From NCBI GenBank assembly GCA_907163375.1, contig CAJQUW010008601.1:27075-91074 (forward strand): a stretch of 64,000 bases of DNA, read 5' to 3'. Of this stretch, positions 21,136-33,377 are shown in pieces. Each line of letters starts with the position of its first letter. Positions within the stretch are counted from its first letter, which is position 1. This DNA is from Prostheceraeus crozeri (taxonomy: Eukaryota; Platyhelminthes; Polycladida; Euryleptidae). The position numbers and the translations under genes were made by a program. Below the pieces are notes generated by a model that searched no databases, was not told the origin of the DNA, and worked only from the letters and a program-made list of their open reading frames with translations.

Positions 21136-23164
21136 TTCAAATGTTTTTCAAATGTAATGACGTCGAAATTTCTCGTGAAATAATGTGAGCTTTTCGTGAG
21201 TCATCTGCTTATGTCAACTGACGTAGATTTGCTTCTAGAGTTAGGCCCAAGGACGCCGTACGACTTTAGGGCAGGTGTTGCATTGATCTAAAGGAGGACA
21301 CTTTTGGGATATTCTATCCTATCCTTACACCCCATACCCCAATGTTTCATGTCCTAATTATGCTTTGTAGGCCCACCCAAAGAGCTGTTAGCTTTAGATT
21401 GATAAAACTATTACCGATATGCATGAGGACAAGCGTACGTAAATCAAATGAGTAAAAATCACGTTGCTGTCAATTCTAGCCGAGGCCTTGGATATCAATA
21501 ACAATTTAAATTCTGTAAATTTACTGCATTTATACAAATAAAAAGTCCAATTCTATTAAAATAGACCTTATTTTAAGGGACAGCTTTTCTTTTTTCTTGG
21601 AAATGACATGCAATTATCCAGTGGATAGTGCAAAAAGAGAACTTCTATTCAATGCTTTTCCAGTATGTATGCAAGTAGGCTCGTTGCATCAAGAAGCGTC
21701 TTTACAATTTAAACCATAAAACTTGTTCTTAAACAATTGCAACTCAAACAATTACAGGTATTGAATGAATTGCTGTGGATCAAGAAAAGCAACATGTAAA
21801 ACTTTTCAAAACAATTCAAATCTCAGCACATCATGATATGAGACGGCTCCCATAGAACAGAGGCGTAGACATTTCTGATCATTAGCACATGCTATTTGGC
21901 CAGAAGAAAATCGATGACAAATTATATTACATTTTGACGATAAAAAATTGAAAAGTTTGGCTATTTTCATTTGAAATCGCTCCTGCTCAGAACAAAAAAT
22001 TCTAATGTAGGTGCTCTAAGTGAGCCATGTCAATGAATATTATACTTGAAAGAGATCAAGGAACTTCTATAAAATATGTTCAATACAAAGCATGCTACAA
22101 AGCTCCGCGCTGTCATCACACTTTGGATCATGGCAAAATTTGAAATATTTGGAAAAATACAATTTATTTTTGAAGAACATGAGCACAAGAGTGTACCGAT
22201 AAGCTACATGTAAAATCATGTAGATTTTGTAATTTGTAATTTTGCAACAGTCTGCAATAATGTGTCTTGTCACACGAATTCTGAAAACCATTCGTAAATA
22301 CCAATCTGCAACATCACGTCAGCGTCATTGTAAAAAGCAGAGCGTTAGATAGTGAGTTGATAGTGACAAGCAAATTTCAATGGGTGAGTGATGCTGTTAG
22401 AGATTTGTTAGACTAGCAGTGTTTCTGTGCGCTCGCCTCAGGTTGTTCAACAAGACGAGATCATTTTTTCGCTACCTACATCAAATGATTTTGTTTGTTG
22501 ATAATTTTGCTTTCAATTCACATTAAAAGTATCGTATAGCTATCTTTATAATTTCCTAATACACGTGTGACCAGAAAGTACTTTGGAGGATTCATTTCAT
22601 AATAATAGCATACATCAAATGCGTAACAAGCATGGTCCGCGTGAGACCGAAATCACATGGCATTGCAACGTGACTAAAAACTTGCATAATCCCACTAGTC
22701 CAAAACGTGACAGTATGTTGACTATCCACTCGACTCCATGCATGTACTGTATAAAGCCATGTTATAATGATCAAGTTGTCACTGATTCTCTTTGTGCTTA
22801 ACTGTTGACCACCTTTTACAATATACGTAATCTTTCATATAAAATATTTTCTCTGTCAAACATCACCATGGAAAGCAAGATTGAATATAATTTGAGTTAA
22901 ATCACTCCATTGCTGGATGTGTATTTAAGAGCTAGTTTAAAGCTCATTTCAAAAGTCCAGGGTGCTGCCAGTTTACACACGTAAAAGCAAATTTATGTAC
23001 ACGGTAATAAAACCATGGCTTCTGGACGGCAAACTGCAGACCACAACACGCTTCAACTGCAAGTTTATTAAAGAATATTTTTTGGGTAATTGATGAAGAG
23101 GGCACACATGCAACACTTGCAACACCTGGTTTAGGGCAACATTTGCATCTGCAACACGTGCAAC
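21136..23164. repeat. Duplication block V, copy 1
   Basis: Near-identical to 60,865-62,894. I see no gene in it. Near its end (23,100-23,170) short GCAACAC words repeat. The homology stops after CTGCAACACGTGCAA. Confidence 0.85.
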
Positions 23165-23875
23165 ACCCTTGCCGGCGTCCCTGGTTAGTCCTATGACATT
23201 CCAGCACATTCTCTCTTAATGAATGGATGTCAGAAAATGAAAAGCTTGGCATGTAAGAGGTGCAGTGGCCTAGACAATAGATATTCTTTGGCCTGCATCA
23301 CGGAAACAAGTAGAACAGAGGTGATTGCGGCGTTCTTAAAGGCATGTGAAACAATTCATTATGGGGTGCAGCCTGAGAGTAGCTACACATACTGCTGCAC
23401 ACCTACTTGAAAACTGAGAATTTACAAAATTTGAAAGTTGACCAAGCTCGCAATGTGTAATACAAAGTCATCTCCCCTATTGTCAGCGTCAGTATTCCGA
23501 CTGTGACAGTTTCAGGACGCTAGGACGTTCATCACAGATAACCACAGCCGCACAGAGCATTGTTTATTGAACATGCGTGCGACTCTCTTATCAACTTCCT
23601 TTGAAGATCATCAAAACATGCGCAAATACATCTTCATATTGTTTCACACAGCGCAGACATGTCAATAAATGATCCTCTGTCTATCAGACCCACTTAGCGG
23701 ACATGTCGACAATGTCGCAATCATCAATCCAGTCCTAAATTTGCTTTAATAACATCAATGAGTGAATTAGACACTACTTTAACACTAATGGTCAACAAAA
23801 ATAAAACCTAGAATGTTCATGGTATCAATTCTGATTCCCTCGAAATTCCCTTGATTGAATGTAGTTAATTAGAAG

Positions 23876-24500
23876 TAACTAATACATGCATTTCTGTCCC
23901 ATTACTTCCATTTATATTTGTTGTGATAATGACTTCTTATTGATACATTTATAAGATTCAACATAGATATCTTAACTTTCATTCATTTAGTGGTTGACTA
24001 TCGGACTATTTTGTGGATGCATTTAATAGCATACCGTTGATCACTGACTTTCGTAAAATTGTCAAATTTGATTACGAGGTGACTTCAATGATCAGATGTT
24101 ACCTACTACAATCCGCCTTGCGATCACTTGTGGAGTTGGTGAGGTCGTCGATTGAAATTGCGGAGCTGTCTGAGAAAGGAAGAGAACATCTGCCGGATAT
24201 TTGTTGTTAAATGACCGGCTTCTCGCTAACGGCACAGCAGACCTGTTTATCTATGAATAACGTGCATGTCAACATGCCGCGACATGCACTTACCAACGGT
24301 CTTTTACTGATGCAGAACTTCAACACGGAATGAGATCTCAATGAAGACGATGAATAGGACTATACAGTCATATTCGAAGTTATTCTCAGATGAAGACTGC
24401 TTCAATCGAAGATAGTGAGTGTATGATTCTTCGAAGATAGCTGGTTAGCTAGATTCGCTAGATAATAGCTAGATAGCTGATTAGCTGAAGTTAGCTAGAT
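23876..24500. repeat. Repeat module, second copy
   Basis: Matches 1-640, including the AGCTAG-rich tail. After 24,500 the sequence becomes unrelated to either other copy. A 65-codon open frame (24,013-24,210) has no recognised similarity. The gap 23,165-23,875 before it holds no recognisable gene. Confidence 0.65.
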
Positions 24501-25019
24501 CCACAGAATTAGATTGTTTAACCGCATCACTTTGCTAGAAGTGCAAACTGATTCAAACAGATGGCACTTGCAGGATAAATAGCCGTGCGTCGCTTGCGGA
24601 TTGCTCTGAATTCCTTCAAAATGCTCCGATCGCCACGATTCCTTCTGATTCGAAGAAATTGAGATCATTGCGCAAAAGTTTTCTCGATAATGTTGGGCCC
24701 TCCGATCATTTTAAAAAAAGTTAGCAGGCGCATGAAAAAACGTTCACAAACTTCTCTGTAGAACTTGACATCGACTGTGTCTCTTTGCTGTGTGATCCGG
24801 TTGATAACAGTCACTGAAACTTTGCACAATTTGGCGTGTTTAATGTTGAACTGACTGCTCATTGTTCGATTGCTATGGTATTTAGTCAGTAGATTGTGCC
24901 GTTTCAATAACGTTACATGTTCCAATGCTTCCCTTCTAGTCAAACAGAAGAAGAGGCAACCTGTCTAATTCTGTGGTTAGAACTTTATGGGCTCTTTGTT
25001 ACGGATTAAGTTTTGACTT

Positions 25020-25730
25020 TTCCAAATATTGAAGGCCACCACAATTGAAACCGACGAAGACGATCTATTGAAGTTTGACTTGAAGAAGATGAGACTGGAT
25101 GATTTCTATAATCATCAGTGGAAATTCTTGCATGATTTCATCAAAATGATAATGCTGATTTCGCATGGTCAAGCAAATATCGGAAGGGGTTTCTCTGTGA
25201 CTTCAGATATGCGACAATCAAATATGTCGGCTAAATTATTAATGCCTCGAAGAAATGCGTACGATGGCATGAAAGCTACTAAATGTGCCCTCGATGATAT
25301 GCCAATTGCTAAGCAGATGATTCAGCATTGACGAGCTGCACGTTCCAGGTATCATATTTACTTGGTCCAAAGCTGCTGAACATCGACACGCAAGTGATTG
25401 AAAACGGAAAACCCTTACCGATCAAATTGATTTAAAAGCAAAGTGCATCAAATCTATCGGTAAAACAAAATTAGAATTCGCCGAAAACTCCGACGCGCTA
25501 GCCTTTTCCGCTGAAAAGAAAAACGATTTAACTCTTCTGGTGAGATCGAATGCTTTGCGGAAGCGCGTTGATGACTGTCATCAGAAGTGTGCTGCCTTGA
25601 AAGAGACATTGAGGAAGGGATCTGCAATGTCTTTGAATTATGTCAAAGATTTTAGATTTATGAATAGGCCTCTAGAGTTACCAAATCGTGTTAATTATAC
25701 ACATCTTGAGATGAGATGCTGACAATACCT
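25020..25730 (+). pseudogene. hAT-like transposase C-terminal relic
   Basis: Joined frames give DDLLKFDLKK, then FLHDFIKMIMLISHGQANIG, then RGFSVTSDM, resembling the dimerisation region near the C-terminus of hAT-type transposases (typically S-x-x-VERGFS). Later come AKQMIQ and, after several stops, KKNDLTLLVRSNALRKRVDD, resembling the Lys-rich coiled tail that follows in such proteins. Stops occur at about 25,330-25,530. No terminal repeats were found for an enclosing element, and 24,501-25,019 has no recognised coding content. Confidence 0.5.
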
Positions 25731-26502
25731 GTTTGAGCTTAGTAGTTGATATGAAGTATGTTTTGTTGCATTTTGTAATTGCCTTTGAGTTCTTAATATC
25801 GATAAAGAGTTCAGAATGTAAACTTTTGTACTGTCTAAATTTTCAGTTTGAAGAGATTTGAAATTTAAATGTAATTCTCCGTATAAAAAGACTCAATTTA
25901 TTTTTCAAATTATGTAATATGTCATCAGAGATGCCTCCGACAGCACTCTATACGTACGAGTTTGGATTTTTTCAGATGATTTTCGTAAAGCATTTTACTC
26001 GTATGTGTCGTAACATCAATCAGTTTATCTTTTCAACACTTGTTTTTATTCAGCGTACCGAAGTGCGTTAAGGTAACAAAGTTAAAAAAACAAGCTAATG
26101 ACTAGTTAATTTTCAATAGGTACAAAGTATGATTTAAAAGAAAAGTTTTATATCCTAAAATGTCTAAAAATTTTCAAAATACTTACTAGAAGGACAAACA
26201 ACGCTTCTCCTCTCCTCATGTGTAATGAATTGGCGAGTAAGTCGTTGTGTTCGAAATTATGTTTATCACTTATATATTGAAAAGATCCCATTTAACAGTC
26301 TGCCCATTCAGATGATAAGAGGACAGGTCTGTTTCCAATCAAAATACCAGATCTAGCTAATAACACAGCAGGATTACGCTATCTAAAATCTACCAGGTGT
26401 GTAAGAGAATTAATGTTAGTTCCTTAAGCTAAAACGTGAAATAGAATTCTACAAAATATGCATGCAAATTATTTGACTATTTTTAATGAGGTCATCAACA
26501 GG

Positions 26503-26562
26503 AACTTGGTCAGGACGATCGCGTTTCGACCGCTTAATCCTGGACGCTCAAACCCGACCAAG
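26503..26562 (+). repeat. Dispersed structured repeat, copy C
   Basis: Arms CTTGGTC (26,505-26,511) and GACCAAG (26,556-26,562) pair perfectly around the shared core GATCGCGTTTCGACCGCTTA and CTGGACGCTCAA. Upstream is GTCATCAACAGGAA. The arms differ completely from those of copy A, yet remain complementary. Confidence 0.55.
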
Positions 26563-26942
26563 CGCGGTCCTGTATATTTAAGATGCACAGCCTCAAAAAT
26601 TAATTTTATAATAGAGAAAGATTAGCATCTATCAAAAAAATAGAGTCACTATTGATTGAAATGTACATCAGGCATTTGAAAGAAGGACAGAGTCCAGCCA
26701 GTTAGTTTGTTTATCAGCTTTGCTACAGTAACAGATCAAAAGAGCATTTCTTTTAGTTCTTTTATTTTTTTCATTTTCGGGAAGGAGTTTCAAGTTTTAT
26801 ACATGTTAGTTTGTATACTATCTTTGATATGAAAACGCTTATCTTAAACTTTGCACATGTACTAAATAGGCTTATACTTATTCGGCTGCTATATAATTCC
26901 GCTTAGCAACCGTTTAATTCCGTATACGCAGTATTATTTTTA

Positions 26943-27044
26943 TATAGCGAAATAAAAGCCGAAAGATGCTATGATCTTGTTTCATTTTTTTCTTCCCTCT
27001 CACCCTAAAAGGTCACAGCAGCTATCGGCTTTTATTTCGCTGTA
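26943..27044. repeat. Inverted repeat, 20-bp arms
   Basis: TATAGCGAAATAAAAGCCGA (26,943-26,962) is mirrored by TCGGCTTTTATTTCGCTGTA (27,025-27,044), with one mismatch and a 62-base loop. It could be a tiny foldback element. No target duplication was identified. Confidence 0.55.
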
Positions 27045-27513
27045 TTAATATACTTCGCAATATTGAATAAAATATATGAAATACTTATAACTGAACCAGT
27101 CTTTCAACGCACTAAATTTATAATACTGACATCGATTTCGGCGGTCCGGCTTGGTCACTTTGTATTTAAAAATGTACTTTGTGTATATTTAATAATGTTT
27201 TCGAAGACTTTCTTTGAAAATTGTGTGATGATAACAAAAAGATGCTTAGCATTATCTTATTACACATTATTACCAGATGAATGCAATAATTTGACACTCA
27301 AACGAACTACCAAAAAATAGTACTTTAATGTACTGTCGAAAAATTTTTATCAGTGAACATTTTTTTTCAGATTGAGTAGGAACCCTGATAAGTGATTAAT
27401 ACAGCCAGAGCTAATATTTTCAATACATAATTCAATATATGCTGTGATAAAAAGGCGTGAGAATCAGTCCTAATTCAGTTTTGCAGCAAAGCATGCTCGT
27501 GGTGTTCCTCCCG

Positions 27514-27816
27514 GAGATGATGCTTCAGACGTCCTTGACACACCGAAGCTATTGTTAATCATTCAAATCATTGACATTGTGTTATGGATTAAAGATCAGC
27601 ATAGATATCTCCCCGAGATGATGCTTCAGGCGTCATTGACACAGCGAAGCTATTGTTAGTCATTCAGATCATTGACATTGTGTTATGGATTAAAGATCAG
27701 CATAGATATCTCCCCGAGATGATGCTTCAGACGTCCTTGACACACCGAAGCTATTGTTAATCATTCAGATCATTGACATTGTGTTATGGATTAAAGATCA
27801 GCATAGATATCTCACA
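27514..27816. repeat. 101-bp tandem triplication
   Basis: Three units begin GAGATGATGCTTCAG at 27,514, 27,615 and 27,716 and end AGCATAGATATCTC. They differ at a few positions. Just downstream (27,900-28,030) is an imperfect hairpin around CCCCATAG/CTATGGG. No gene is recognised up to the RSU1 exon. Confidence 0.85.
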
Positions 27817-29056
27817 GAATTGGAGTGGTAAGATGGTAGGATTCTTGACAATTCAAAATCATAATTTATCGTGTGAAAAGCGCCAGTTCTGATTGCTTCT
27901 AGTGAATCACAATATTCATGATGATCCCCACAGAATCCCCATAGAAGCGCTATGGGAGCTGTGCGGATGACCTCAGCACCCATGCCCACCCCATATCCAT
28001 GGATGTACCCAGAGAATCCCCATAGCCACGGCAACCTTGACAGTGTATTTATGGAATTTGATCTGGGCCATTTCCCTGTTATTTTTTCATTACCTACTTC
28101 AACTTCGCAAGAATCCGAGACGCAATGTCCTCATACACATGCATCATGCGAGTCACATGCACGTTGCGTGTTTCATGGCCTGTGTCTGTTACAGTAATTC
28201 GTCTTGCAACTTTTTTTCTGCATGAAGATCAGAGAGACCTGACTGGACAATAGCTTAAGAAATTTACTTCAACAAAACTAACAGCTGACAAATGATCACT
28301 AGGTGGTGACTTCAATGATCAGATGTTACCTGCTCCGATCCGCCTTGCGATTACCTGTTGGTTTTTCAATCAAATTCGGTAGTCAGAGCTGTCTGAGAAA
28401 GAAACAAAACATCTGCAGGAGTTCTGTCTTTAAAGGACCGTCTTCTCGCTTGGTACAGCAGCATTGTTCTTCTAAGAATAACGCGGATGTCAACATGCCG
28501 CGACATGCACTTACCAGCGTTGTTTTCTGACACAGAACTTCAACACAGAATGAGATCTCAATGAAGACGATGAATAGGACTACACATTCATATTCGAAGT
28601 TATTCTCAGATGAAGACTGCTACTATCCAATGTGAGAAAAAGGCTTGGGTGCTTCATGGGGTATGTTTATACCAACCTTTCGGCTCCTTTCTCAGACAGC
28701 TGTCTTCTACCTGCCTTTGTGTTGCTAGGCTCTCCAGACCCCTGGACGTTAGTATTAACCGATACGGCAAGTTTACCCTCAATGTATTGAAGCAAGAATC
28801 GTCTGTGTTTTCATCACTAATAATTCCATGATATCTTTAGGACTTCGAAGGACCGCGTTGACGGTGAGTATTGTTTTAATCGTCCCCGCTTGTTTTGTCA
28901 AGTTCTAAAGGAATTGCCTTCTTTGTCGCCTCTCAGATTTTGTTCGCAGTTCTGTTGTTGGCTGTTCCGGTTGTTGCTTGGTAGCCTTAGTTGCATCGTC
29001 GTTCTTATCTCCCATTCCGTAGAGTTCATGACAATTACTTGATTCCAACATTTCAG

Positions 29057-29109
29057 AAAATCGCTCCGGAAATCAACCGATTGAAGAAACTTCGAACTTT
29101 GAACTTTGG
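29057..29109 (+). CDS. RSU1: RSU1 LRR exon (first certain exon)
   Basis: Acceptor ATTTCAG and donor GGGTGAGT bound 53 bases reading KIAPEINRLKKLRTLNF plus two bases of a Gly codon that the 33,115 exon completes. The encoded half-repeat fits the LRR pattern I-x-x-L-x-x-L-x-x-L, just before the NRL repeat. This segment is missing from copy 1. Confidence 0.65.
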
Positions 29110-30474
29110 GTGAGTTTGAAATACAAGAATCGAAGGTCTATAAGCTTTACATGAGAGGTAGGCAACTGGGCTTCAATTCGTATTGACCGAAGATAGTTCA
29201 TTAGCCAATCATTCTTCGAAGATAGCTGGTTAGCTAGACTCGCTAGATGATAGCTAGATAGCTGATTAGCTGAAGTTAGCTAGATCTCATCGAAGTTTTC
29301 TCTGCTTGTCGATTTTGCGCAGTTTGCCTGACAGTAGGTTAGCAAATGACATCTGAAAATGCTTCCAATGTGAAATTGATATCTATGTATGTGATGGAAT
29401 GGAGCGAAAGAGTTTCCATGGCAGTATTTTTGGTGGTGTTGTCAACCCACCCCCTCCCTGCTATTGGGACGGGCTCCGGGGACATCAGGTGTCCGACTGG
29501 CCATTCGCCTGCTCACAATGCCGGATGAGCTGTGTGCACTTGAAGGGGCCAACCCGGAGATCCCATGGTGTGAGCGTTGTGTGTGTTTGTGTGCAGAAGA
29601 AGAAGTGTTTTGTATTGTGCGGTTGAGATTTACAAAGGGGGCAAAGAGGTGAAGAGTGGACAATCAAGAAGGGTGATTTGTTGGTGCAGAGTTGTGCCAG
29701 TGTTCTGCATGTGAGTCTCTCGAGCGTTTGTTCTGATTTGTGAACCGTTGGGAATTGCGTTGATGATTTTGTTTTTTTGTCTGTGCGTTAGAGGTATGTG
29801 CCGACAGTATTTTTGGTCAATCATAAGATCAGATCCAGCACAACGAAACTACGCTACCTAAGATCTATCAGGTGTAGGAATAATATTGGCGGGAATTAAA
29901 TACTCCGAAATACGCGTTATACTCTGCTAGAATCTCAGTTGCATAAGGAGCGTAAAAATGAAGTAATTTCACGTCTAAATAAATAAATGTATCAAAAATA
30001 TTAATAGCGGCGGTCGGGCCTCAATCTATTGGGAGCCAACCAATGAGTTGAACTCTTGGATTTCTTAAACGGTAGGTTCTCTTGAATTGCTGAGTGCAAG
30101 CCTTGCTGTAAGCACTGGATGTGTGACTTTGGTACACTTTCTTCAAAGATAGATTCACTAAAATTCTGAAAATGTATTTCTGTACATGTACAACATTTCA
30201 TTTGTTGAAAACTGAATGTCACATGTGATCCATTAGCTAATGTCAAAACAATGATGTAAGATGAACTGCCAATGTACGATGAATGTTACGTAAATGGATG
30301 TTGACCTACTTCGATTAACCAGAGAATAGGCTGGGCATGCAGAAGGTCACCTGAGCCTAGTAATAATAATAATGACAATTGTATTTGCATAAAACAACAA
30401 ATACATGGCCCGAAGTGGACATACACTGAACATTTGAACAGAAATAACTTGAATGAGGACAGGTCATACTGCTT

Positions 30475-30810
30475 TAGCTATCAAATATCGTCGATGGAAG
30501 GAAGAATGGGCTCTAAGTCAGAAACAACGACTGCACAAGTTCATTGACGAACCCGGCAACATTCAAAGTACCGAACTACCGCGAAAGCCATTCTCAACCG
30601 CCTCCGGACAGGTGTAGGTCCCTTTGCTGCTAGCATGAAAGACTGGGGACTAAAAACGTCATCAGTCTGTGATTGCGACTACTTAGAGCAGACTCTACCG
30701 ACCACCCAACGACGATCAAGGCCTCAAGATCCTGGACGATGACACGAGGGCTAGCTGAAACGAAGCTGCAAATTTGAGCGACGGCAAATGGCAAACGACA
30801 GAAGAAGAAA
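30475..30810 (+). pseudogene. LINE ORF2 C-terminal relic, second copy
   Basis: Same content as 1,830-2,165: ELPRK, then NRLRTGVGPFAASMKDWGLK, a CDC pair, and LKILDDDTRAS before a stop, with the same frame changes. The two relics share their disabling changes, so they duplicated together with the block. Confidence 0.6.
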
Positions 30811-30962
30811 ATCGTTTCTAATAAAGAAGTCAATGATGCACCTTTGGAATTCAGCTAGTGATGAAGCACGTCTTCTCTGCCTAAGTATTACTTATTATTA
30901 CACATATCATTACTGTATTGATTTTAGAATGCCAGCCGCATATAAGTTTATGCGGGGCCCCG

Positions 30963-31014
30963 CCCGCCTGAGCTTAATCGTTCAGGTAGAGGGGCCGAAA
31001 CGCGATCAGGCGGG
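30963..31014 (-). repeat. Dispersed structured repeat, copy B
   Basis: Arms CCCGCCTGA (30,963-30,971) and TCAGGCGGG (31,006-31,014) pair over 9 bp. The arm extension changed together relative to copy A (GGG to GAG context), and the core GGGGCCGAAACGCGATC is identical. It is the duplicate of copy A within block I. Confidence 0.55.
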
Positions 31015-31208
31015 TACCTGCTGACGACTGGCTATTGTTTTCTTTGTTTTAACATTGTTTTTTATCGCTAACTGCCCTAGTGTGATGAATGGACTGTGTC
31101 AGTTACTGTTCTCCATGGGATTGACATGGTGATTACTAAGTGTCTATTTATATAGGCTATAAGTGCCTAATCAATCGAGCCTGAAACTCTGACCAAGGAG
31201 ATCACAGG

Positions 31209-31912
31209 TTAAGCGGCCTTGTACGATCTCGTACACATAAGGGTGAAGTCCAGCCCGTATAGCACTATGTTATGGACCCCCGGGAAGGTCCGCCGGGCAC
31301 GCAATCAGATCCGTCAAGTCGTTGTGCTTAAAGACCTTCATGCATTCATGCATTTGTCGAGGATCACAAGTCAAAGGACCATTAGGGGTAAGGTACAGCC
31401 CCGCTTTAGAAGCGCTGATTAAAAAATGGACTAGTGGGAAGGTCCTCCACACCGATCTCGTCAAGTTTGGCTCTAAAATGTAGTCCCAGGATAGTCAAAA
31501 GTTTGACGCGCCTTGAACGTTTAATGTCTGCCGGTGGGAACGCACCACCTGTCCTCTTAAGGGAAGACCTTTAGTCTTATTAAATATAAGTTTATTAAAA
31601 TTGTGAAACATTTAGACGTCGTTATGGGAATGTCCCAGCTTCAATAACAAGGAGATCCACATATTGAAAACATCACACGAATAAATAAATGTCGAAAATC
31701 ATGATTTGATAGTTTAGGATAAATTGTCATTTTGTCTGAGGTTGCCCTGATTACAGTATACAAAAAGATCACTAAACCTGATGTCAACAAGTTCGCTCGC
31801 AATATGAAGATCAAGTCGGCGATCATTTGATGACAAAAGATCATGTTTCTTGAAGAAGCGAAGTCTGTAATCGAGTTTCCGTAAATTGGGAAAGAATCGA
31901 GTCATTCGCCGT
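31209..31912. other. GC-rich block of unknown origin, then intron
   Basis: From about 31,209 to 31,560 base composition rises sharply. It includes a TGTACGATCTCGTACA palindrome and GACCCCCGGGAAGGTCC. A minus-strand frame (31,270-31,464, 64 codons) reads PLTCDPRQMHECMKVF among other residues and is not recognised. I considered ribosomal DNA and found no supporting motif. The rest is AT-rich intron. Confidence 0.35.
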
Positions 31913-32938
31913 CATAGAAGTAGATAATAGTACACTAGAATGGAAGTTTGATATCTTGCCTATGTACAATGATGGCACATTGAGAAATCTATGGTTTGTA
32001 GATCAGATTCGATCTAAAACATTGTATCATAGTCAAACCATTTGCCAAGTTGGTTGTGGAAGTTGTTAACAGCAAATTGCAGGATTTTCATGAAGAGAAT
32101 TGCAAGTGAGATAATGGCATTGTTTTATGTGAAATAGCCTGCTATTCCATGGATTAATATACTGTGTCTATTTGTGCCAGTCATTGACACCAATTTTCCA
32201 ATTTTTCAACACTGGAATACGAATTGAAATTTGGTTCCCAGAGTCATAATCGAAAGTAGTCGGTGTACTGGTTGTAAGAACATTTCTAGAATTCAAAGAG
32301 AAAAATTCTAATTATTGGATTATTTCTCCTCCTAACGGTCAAGAAACCTGGCGCTCTTCTGCAAAAAATCACATCGAAGCTTCTTTAGAGACAGTCATTT
32401 ATCGGATAAATGAAATATCGTTGGAGCTTTTCAATTAATCACTAAATGATTTATATGACATAGTGTGGTGATATTTTGGAGGCTCATATTCGAATGCATG
32501 CAAAGGTTTTGAAAATAGTTTAAATATAATGAACAGGGGAATCCTTCAAAGTAAAATGAATACTGTAAGATTTCTTAGCCTCTGATTTCAAGCTGGAGTC
32601 ATGCATGTTCTGTAAATGGACATTACAAGTTGCATATGTGTCTGATTATACTCTTGATTGATTATAGGAGCGATATTTCAAAATGATGACCATACAGAAC
32701 GCTTTGAAGGATTCCCTTCTCTGCCATCCTGTCGCTGCACTATTTTATCAATTCACTATAGCTTTTGTGTACATGATCTTTGGACAAGGGGCAACAATCC
32801 AGATCACAAATTGACTTGATAATTGAAAATGTCAACCAGAAAACAAGAAAACCAGTCCGCAAAAGTTCCCCCGGAGTGTGCCATAATTTTCATGCAATTT
32901 CCATTCTAGGACTTTCTATGGTATTGTTAATTTCTATG
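31913..32938. mobile_element. 1,026-bp hAT-like element sharing ends with the 47-bp MITE
   Basis: It starts CATAGAAGTAGATAATAGTA and ends TATTGTTAATTTCTATG, exactly the two halves of the 47-bp element at 17,209. An 8-bp duplication, TTCGCCGT, flanks it (31,905-31,912 and 32,939-32,946). The interior begins ACTAGAATGG (31,934) and ends CCATTCTAGG (32,901-32,910), itself an inverted repeat. It is therefore either a second element nested in the MITE or the part lost when the MITE formed. No transposase frame is present. Confidence 0.7.
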
Positions 32939-33114
32939 TTCGCCGTTGAACATTTTCCAGCAGATTAACATTCTTGGCTCGATAAGTATTCCAAATAAGA
33001 CATCACCGACTGTACAGGAAATTCCAGTCTATTTCCAGAATCTTGACTAGGTAGAGGTACACGAACCTCTCATCATTGCACAGTTGGAAAGAAGCTCAAA
33101 TTCTCTCTCCTCAG

Positions 33115-33233
33115 ATTGAACCGGTTATCGAGTCTTCCTCCCAACTTCGGCGGATTCCCCGACCTGCGGATGCTTGATCTCTCCTACAACAACCTCAACG
33201 AAACGATGCTGTCAGAAAATCTCTTCAACTGCG
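33115..33233 (+). CDS. RSU1: RSU1 LRR exon
   Basis: Acceptor CTCCTCAG and donor GGTGAGG. After completing a Gly codon it reads LNRLSSLPPNFGGFPDLRML, then DLSYNNLNE, then MLSENLFNC. This is a canonical leucine-rich repeat with Asn ladder positions. The irregular insert after NNL is the one seen in RSU1 family members. Not present in copy 1. Confidence 0.8.
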
Positions 33234-33294
33234 GTGAGGCCTTCCACTTCTCCGTCATTCTCACTCAAATCTCATCATCTTTCTTTACCTACAG

Positions 33295-33377
33295 AGAACT
33301 TATTGTCGCTCTACCTCAGCGATAACGAATTCGAATTCCTTCCTCCTTCTATAGGCAAGCTGAAAAACCTGGAAATT
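33295..33377 (+). CDS. RSU1: RSU1 LRR exon
   Basis: Acceptor CTACAG and donor GTGAGTT, in phase with the previous exon. It reads ENLLSLYLSDNEFEFLPPSI, then GKLKNLEI. The LYLSDN-x-FE-x-LPP-x-IGKL pattern is a strong RSU1 signature. The introns on both sides are short (61 and 221 bases), unlike the large introns elsewhere in the gene. Confidence 0.85.

Larger units (their letters stand above)
25731..27513. other. Gene-free stretch with small inverted repeats
   Basis: No protein gene is recognised. It holds structured repeat copy C (26,503-26,562) and a hairpin-forming inverted repeat at 26,943-27,044. Bases about 26,341-26,400 resemble 1,171-1,230, through ACGCTA(T/C)CTAA(A/G)ATCTA(C/T)CAGGTGT. 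Confidence 0.5.
29206..31208. repeat. Duplication block I, copy 2
   Basis: Counterpart of 557-2,543. It lies inside the RSU1 intron following exon 29,057-29,109. A 33-base insertion near 30,935 adds a small hairpin (CCGCATA...TATGCGG) not present in copy 1. The homology ends at a TTAA (31,209-31,212 region). Confidence 0.8.

Noticed and set aside
31209..31560. Ribosomal RNA gene fragment
   Set aside because: Only GC content suggested it; no conserved rRNA segment was recognised on either strand.
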